Positions 58,840 through 64,000 of a DNA stretch of 64,000 bases are shown one piece after another. The stretch is from Ahaetulla prasina (lineage: Eukaryota > Chordata > Lepidosauria > Squamata > Colubridae), in NCBI RefSeq assembly GCF_028640845.1, contig NC_080546.1, positions 21,793,020-21,857,019 of the forward strand, written 5' to 3'. A program made the translations under genes and the position numbers. Below the pieces are notes generated by a model. That model worked only from the letters and a program-made list of their open reading frames with translations. It had not been told where the DNA came from and searched no databases. The stretch's first letter is position 1. Every line of letters begins with the position of its first letter.

Positions 58840-60063
58840 AAAAGTAGTAGTGGATGATCTTTCCTCCACCCCATTAAATGTCGTTTCCTCTGCTTTTAAA
58901 CATCTATTTGAAACTAAACATTGCTTATTTAGACCTGACTTTTATAATGACTCCAATATGAGAGTGCTGAACCAGCGAAATGCTGTGGACATAGTCTACT
59001 TCAGCAAGGCAATTGACAAAGTAGACCACAGCCTACTTCTTTGTAAGCTAGAAAAATGTGGGATAGACAGATGGATTTGTAACTGGCTGATAAACCATAC
59101 TCAACAAGTAGTCTTTGATGTGTCACATCTACATGGAGGGAAGTAAGCAGTGGGTACCACAAGGTTCCATCTTTGAGCTAGTACTTTTCAATAGCTTCAT
59201 AAATTACTATATTTATGGGACTCCTCCCCACAAAAGAGGGTGAAAATTTGGGTGCATCTTATACACCAAATGTAGCCTGCCAGCCCCCACCCTTTGGCCT
59301 CTATTTCCCAGCAATTTGCCTCCTTGCAGCAAACAGCCCATTTAGTTTCAGCTTCAGCACAGCCTGATTAGCAAAAGCAGCTGATTGTCAGTTGGATCAG
59401 CCTCCTGACCATCAGCTGTTTCAGGCTGCAGGGATTGCCATTGCCTATTGTGACATCCACGCACCCCATTTTCGGCCTCTGCTGTTTGCTGCAAGGAGGC
59501 AAATTGCTGGGAGGCAGAGGCAGATTTTTTTTTCTTGTGCTAATCAGGCTGTGCTGAAACTGAACCTGAAACAGACTGGCTATTGTTTGCTGCAAGGAGG
59601 CAAATTGCCGGGAGGCAGAGGCAGCTTTTTTTTCCATGTTTCCCTCCCCAAAAAAGGTAGCTGTGTCTTATAGTCTGGAATGTCTTATACTCTGAAAAAT
59701 ACGGTGATCTTTGGTTGTATAAACAGAGGCATAGAAACAAAATCACATGAAGTATTAGTACTGCTTCATAAAACCTTAGTAAGGTCACACCTGCATCCAG
59801 TTTTGGTCATGATGTTACAAAAAAGATATTCAGACCTTGGAAAAAGTGCAGAGAAGAGCAACTAATATGATTAAAGGCCTGGAAACAAAAAGATATGAAG
59901 AACAGTTGCAGAAATTGGGTATGGCCAGTCTAGAGAAAAGAAGGACTAGAGGTGGCATGATAGAAGTATTCCAGTATTTGATGAGCTGCCACAAAGAAGA
60001 GGAGGTCAACTTATTTTCCAAAGCACCAGAAGGCAAGACAAGAAACAATGGATGGAAACTGAT
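58840..60063 (+). mobile_element. CR1 LINE, reverse transcriptase region, interrupted
   Basis: Encodes VDIVYFSKAIDKVDHSLLLC (reverse-transcriptase motif A region, with a changed FSKAFD box), then RWICNWLINHTQQVVF. After an inserted MITE (59208-59706) it resumes with VQRRATNMIKGLETKRYEEQ and SCHKEEEVNLFSKAPEG. It stops abruptly at 60063. The frame is broken and the element is dead. Confidence 0.85.
59208..59706. mobile_element. MITE inserted in CR1
   Basis: The right end reads CTGGAATGTCTTATACTCTGAAAAATACGG broken over 59677-59705, and the left end has GTGCATCTTATACACCAAAT, matching imperfectly in inverse. Inside, TTTGCTGCAAGGAGGCAAAT occurs twice forward (59487, 59587) and once inverted (59315), so the interior is itself repetitive. 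Confidence 0.65.
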
Positions 60064-60430
60064 CCGGCAGCCTGGCAGTCGGGGGAGCAGTTGGGGGTGT
60101 GATGCCGGCGCCGGCGGCGTTGTGGCCGGCGCTGCCGGCGGCAGGCGGCAGGCCTCTTTAGGCCGTCTTGGGGGACCCTTTGGAGATCTTGGGTCCCCCG
60201 CCTGGGCCTCGGGGAGCGTGACCAGAGTGTTTCTCTGATGGCGTTTTCCCCGGCGGCGCCTCCCTCCGGCGGCGGTAGCAGCCTGGCCTGGCAGCGGCCT
60301 GACCTGACCCGGCCTGGTTCGGTGGCTGGTGTCGGCCGGGGGTGGGGGACCCGGTGGAGATCTTGGGTCCCCCCCCCACCTTGGGTGAGAGAGTGCCCCC
60401 CCCCAGCCTGGGGGGTAAGGAGGGCTCTGG
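60064..60430. other. CpG-rich segment fused between two CR1 pieces
   Basis: A GC-rich block (GCCGGCGCCGGCGGCG and similar) with two related units GAGATCTTGGGTCCC at 60185 and 60357. It is flanked by a forward CR1 on the left and a reverse CR1 fragment on the right. It has no convincing coding potential; proline-rich frames on both strands reflect base composition. It could be a LINE 5' UTR/promoter or a chimeric retroposon. Confidence 0.5.
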
Positions 60431-60764
60431 ACGGCAACCGTTCTTTATATGTTTTAGCCTCCAGTCCCCTAATCATCTTTGTTGCTCTTCTTTGTACTCT
60501 TTCTAGAGTCTCAGCTATTAAAGCTAGCTATCAGAGACAATATAATCCTCTTAAAATGCTATTATCTGGAACCCAGTTGTTGGCCTACCACTGAAAAGGT
60601 ATCTTCCTCAAATTCATCAATCAGATGTATGTTGAAAAAGTGGGTTTTAGCATGTTTTAACTTTTTAAAAAGTTACTTGAAAGTCACTTAAGTTTTATAT
60701 TTTAAAACCAGCACCGAACCCTTAGGCCCAGAACCAAATTAGAAACTGATAGAACAATGTAAGT
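60230..60764. repeat. Spaced duplication D4, copy 1
   Basis: From GTTTCTCTGATGGCG to GATAGAACAATGTAAG. It includes half of the CpG-rich block, a reverse CR1 piece (60431-60515) and about 250 bp of AT-rich sequence. Its duplicate is at 62091-62623. Confidence 0.92.
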
Positions 60765-61929
60765 AAAGATGTATCATTGACAAGTTGAAATTTTCCAGCA
60801 GTTTCCCTACATTGACTGGTTTAAATTGCAGTTTTGTTAATTGTTCCTCCTATAAATGCCTGAAAAATGAAAAAAAATTACCTGCACTGAACTCTTGTAA
60901 TCATGGTGATTCTTTTCCACTTCCTGTCTGTCTTTTAAGTTCAAAGACATGAAACAATGTATTAAAAATGAGCAACTATTATATTCTTTCCTCTACCTGC
61001 AAATTAAGGTAGACACCATGTTTAGGTCCATGTAAAAAAACCTGAACTTGTATAATTATTTAAAACAAGGTGACAGTGTTAAGCTAGCATTTGGGTAGGC
61101 CGAACCTTCACTTTTTACAAATACTTTTTACGTGTGTAATTAAATTGATTTACGCTTCCTACAACCTGATTTTCATCCTCCAGTATTTTATTGTAGCTGT
61201 AGAGGGAGAATTATTAGCCCTGCAGGAATGGAATCACTTGAAATGCTTTCATAAAATTAGTTGTTGGTGGATTTGTTATGATTAGGCAGATATATTTATT
61301 TGTGAATTTACACTGTATCAAAAAGTAAATTAATACGTTTGCAATGAGTAAACTTTTTTTTTTGCTAGTTGAGGAGAAAAGCTGAAGTTGTGAAAGAAAA
61401 CAAACAGTGCGGACCCCTTAAAATATTGAGATGATCTTCTCACTACTTTATATTTCTCACCATTACTGTTATTCATTTTCTCTCTGTCTAGTTATGACAG
61501 GTTATCTATCCCATGCATGAGGCATTTTTTAAGATTGCAGTAGACCCCTGTAAACAAGGATGATCCATTGGGTCATCCTTGTTTACAGATATAATATAGG
61601 CTGGTGTCATTTCCTATTATCTCATGACCTTCAGCAGAGCTCCACTGAAATCATTTTGTCCTTCTCCAACCTGTAGGACTGCCTGCCACTTTATTGGAGG
61701 GAGAGGAAACAAAGGAAGTCATGGACCACAAAGAGAACTACAACCCTGTTCCTTATCCCGAAGCCCCCCACCTCCAGGGGGGAAGAGATCTCACCAGTCG
61801 ACCTGAGTTTCAAAGCACACAATTGCTACTCACCCATCTTGTTGCTAGCTGATTGGAGGGTGGGGGGCATAGAGGCCAGAGAGAGGTGCAAAATAGGATG
61901 GAGAATCTGTCCCTCCCATCTTCCTTTAC
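60765..61929. other. Sequence between the two copies of D4
   Basis: No transposon recognised. A perfect hairpin with 16 bp arms (61548-61563 and 61573-61588, 9 nt loop) is present. Confidence 0.5.
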
Positions 61930-62090
61930 TTTTTTTTAATTTTTATTTATTTGTCAAACACAACAGTATATATAAGTATAAGCATGAAATAACCATACGA
62001 ATTGGATACAACCAAAGGGAACATTAGGACAGGAACGGTAGGCATGTTGGTGCTCTTATGCACGCCTTACAGACCTCTTAGGATTGGGGT
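61930..62090 (-). mobile_element. LINE-B 3' end
   Basis: TTTTATTTATTTGTCAAACA followed by GGACAGGAACGGTAGGCATG matches the LINE-B copies at 12890 and 15080. It is truncated at the border of the D4 second copy. Confidence 0.8.
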
Positions 62091-62623
62091 GTTTCTCTGA
62101 TGGCATTTTCCCCAGCAGTGCCTCCCTCCGGCGGCAGTAGCGGCCTGGCCTGGCAGCGGCCTGACCTGACCCGGCCTGGTTCGGTGGCTGGTGTCGGCCG
62201 GGGGTGGGGGACCCGGTGGAGATCTTGGGTCCCCCCCCACCTTGTGTGAGAGAGTGCCCCCCCCAGCCTGGGGGGTAAGGAGGGCTCTGGACGGCAACCG
62301 TTCTTTATATGTTTTAGCCTCCAGTCCCCTAATCATCTTTGTTGCTCTTCTTTGTACTCTTTCTAGAGTCTCAGCTATTAAAGCTAGCTATCAGAGACAA
62401 TATAATCCTCTTAAAATGCTATTATCTGGAACCCAGTTGTTGGCCTACCACTGAAAAGGTATCTTCCTCAAATTCATCAATCAGATGTATGTTGAAAAAG
62501 TGGGTTTTAGCATGTTTTAACTTTTTAAAAAGTTACTTGAAAGTCACTTAGGTTTTATATTTTAAAACCAGCACCGAACCCTTAGGCCCAGAACCAAATT
62601 AGAAACTGATAGAACAATGTAAG
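62091..62623. repeat. Spaced duplication D4, copy 2
   Basis: Repeats 60230-60764. Six of about eight base differences are at CpG or its deamination products, all near 62100-62140. It ends at AACAATGTAAG where an LTR begins. Confidence 0.92.
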
Positions 62624-62801
62624 TGTAATGTATCTTTAAAAGTTTTGGCGGGAAAATAGCACGTTGCTGATTGGTTGAAGCCCCCGGTTAAACTGTATAT
62701 AAAGAGAGGTTTTTCCCAGCACTGGCTGCTGGGTTCACCATATAGTAAAGAGCTGTTGTCACTATCCTGGTCTCCTGCCTCGTTATTGCCCGAATCTAAC
62801 A
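62624..62801 (+). repeat. 5' LTR of the gypsy-type element
   Basis: 178 bp from TGTAATGTATC to GAATCTAACA, with TG...CA ends. A TATA box (TATATAAA) is at 62696-62703. The next bases, CTGGCGACGAAGGTGGGATC, sit where a tRNA primer-binding site is expected; I could not name the tRNA. Confidence 0.8.
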
Positions 62802-62900
62802 CTGGCGACGAAGGTGGGATCTCGAGGCTAAGAGCGCCAGGAAAAGAGCTGAACTCACCAGGAAGACGCGAACCCAGCAAACAAGGGGCGGAAAGCAGCG

Positions 62901-63735
62901 ATGTCCGGCTACACACCGCCAGCGCCATTCGACCCAGCTAAAGAAAAATGGGGGTCATACATGGCTCGTTTCGAGTGTTTCCTCGAGGCGAACGAACTTC
63001 AAGGAGTTTCAGACAACAGGAAACGAGCGTATTTCCTGAGCCACTGCGGTCCAGATGGTTTCGGCACCGCAGAATCCTGGCTGAGCCAACGCCGTACAGT
63101 CGGTACTGTGGCAAACTCTGCAAACTTTATTGAAAGCCCATTTCGCACCAACGCCGTCCAAGTACGTGCAACGGTTCGAATTCGGGGAGCGCAGACAGCA
63201 AGAGGGCGAGTCCATCAGCGCATACATGGCCGCCCTGCGGAAAGCCTCAAAACATTGCGAGTATCGAGACTTGGATGAGGCATTGCTGGAGCAACTCATC
63301 CGCGGGGTCAGGGACATCCGTTTGCGGAGGCGGCTGCTGTCTAAAAGCAACCTAACGCTGGCAAACGCCCTGGACGAAGCCAGGGCTCACGAGATGTCTT
63401 CCCAAGCGGCGGAAACCCTACAAAAGCAAGTCACACCAACGGCTGGTGCGAAATCAACCCCGTCCACAATGAAGAGGTCCAGGCCGAATCGGAGGGTGAG
63501 GAAGAGGAAGGAGTCTTCCACACCGGGAGGCCGGAGAAAAGAAGACCGGGGTGACTGTGCGAGTTGCGGAGGGCAACACCAACGACAACAATGCAGATTT
63601 AAGGATGCAACTTGTCGGCGATGCGAAAGGAAGGGGCACCTAGCACAGGTCTGTCGAGCTCCCCAACCTTCCCGCCAAAAATTCAAACCGACCAACCAGA
63701 GCGCGGGAACGCGGCGGCCCGAGTGGTCAGTTTAA
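62901..63735 (+). pseudogene. gag of the gypsy-type element, frame-disrupted
   Basis: Gag is the structural protein that packages the retrotransposon RNA. An ATG at 62901 opens a frame with MSGYTPPAPFDPAKEKWGSY. The gag-like reading leaves this frame around 63080-63130 and continues one frame over until the stop at 63733-63735, so a small indel disrupts it. The second part contains a capsid-like segment and then two zinc knuckles, CASCGGQHQRQQC (about 63560) and CRRCERKGHLAQVC (about 63616). It is probably nonfunctional as it stands, unless the shift is an assembly error. Confidence 0.75.
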
Positions 63736-63779
63736 AAAAGGCGCAAGTTGAATCAGACTGTCGTGAGAGTGGGTCACGC

Positions 63780-63981
63780 ATCAACTCGCCTAGAAAAAAA
63801 TCTTTACAAAGGCAAAGATTGAGGGGGTGCCGTGCCGATTGGAGGTGGACACCGGCTCATCGATCACGATCATGTCCTGGGACACTCTCGTGAGAGCCTT
63901 ACCCGCCATCGCAGCGCAAACTGCAACCACAGAAATTAAAGGTACAAGACTACCAGGGAATCGCATCCCTGTCCGAGGGTA
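63780..63981 (+). CDS. Start of pol: aspartic protease segment
   Basis: In a different frame from gag, the stretch around 63830-63880 encodes CRLEVDTGSSITIMSWDTL, with the DTGS active-site motif of retroelement aspartic proteases. The frame reaches a stop (TAA) at about 63979-63981, earlier than expected for pol. The domain is too short to be complete, so pol is damaged here or the sequence has an error. Confidence 0.65.
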
Positions 63982-64000
63982 ACGTCCGTCCACGTCGAGT

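Larger units (their letters stand above)
62624..64000 (+). mobile_element. Ty3/gypsy-type LTR retrotransposon, 5' part
   Basis: A short LTR is followed by a primer-binding-like segment, a gag region with zinc knuckles, and the start of an aspartic protease. The element runs off the window. Copy 1 of D4 shows the same flank without the element (an empty site). The compact LTR, the gag style and the double zinc knuckle point to a Ty3/gypsy lineage rather than a retrovirus. Confidence 0.85.

Noticed and set aside
60006..60476. 156-codon proline/arginine-rich protein
   Set aside because: The frame is a by-product of the CpG-rich block and continues straight into a reverse CR1 piece.
62624..64000. 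Endogenous retrovirus
   Set aside because: The short LTR, gag style with a CX2C-type double zinc knuckle, and no sign of an envelope in view fit a Ty3/gypsy retrotransposon better; the rest lies outside the window.

Overview
The window is vertebrate nuclear DNA and almost certainly comes from a squamate reptile, most likely a snake. The evidence is the repeat mixture: Sauria SINEs, BovB, CR1 and L2-like LINEs, LINE 3' ends running into (AATAG)n microsatellites, Penelope-like elements, and many short hAT and mariner-type MITEs. There is no prokaryotic-style gene layout.

One host gene is present, on the + strand: BMPR1B, the type I bone morphogenetic protein receptor ALK6. Ten coding-exon positions can be read from about 12.7 kb to 53.5 kb. 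They give at least 511 codons: the ligand-binding ectodomain (12685-12844 or its duplicate 14846-15005, then 23874-23976 and 25063-25165), the membrane span (33387-33483), the juxtamembrane and GS segment (37667-37814), and the kinase (39095-39287, 43857-44154, 46077-46252, 49035-49165, 53332-53457). All exon phases join and all introns have GT-AG ends. The exon carrying the signal peptide was not found and probably lies upstream. The 3' UTR starts at 53458.

The most notable feature is a tandem duplication of about 2.1 kb (11127-13269 and 13270-about 15474). It gives two identical copies of the first ectodomain exon, each with intact splice sites. The exon is 160 nt, so only inclusion of exactly one copy keeps the frame. 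In both copies the codon that is the initiator ATG of the standard short mammalian isoform is AGG, so translation must begin in an upstream exon.

Four more tandem or near-tandem duplications lie in the window: about 0.3 kb at 3648, 2.1 kb at 27035, 0.85 kb inside the 3' UTR at 54053, and a spaced one at 60230/62091. A CR1 LINE ends 19 nt, and a Sauria SINE 33 nt, upstream of two kinase-exon splice acceptors.

Layout: 1-1.2 kb is the end of a Penelope-like element. From 1.2 to 11 kb is intron or 5' flank with nested repeats. From 11 to 15.6 kb is the duplicated first ectodomain exon between LINEs. From 15.6 to 23.9 kb is an intron containing a 1.2 kb Penelope palindrome region. From 23.9 to 53.5 kb is the rest of the coding region, with repeat-rich introns. 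From 53.5 to 55.8 kb is the 3' UTR. From 56 to 62.6 kb is flank with CR1, a Sauria SINE and a CpG-rich duplicated repeat. From 62,624 to the window end is the 5' part of a Ty3/gypsy-type LTR retrotransposon. All calls come from reading the sequence; no database search was run.
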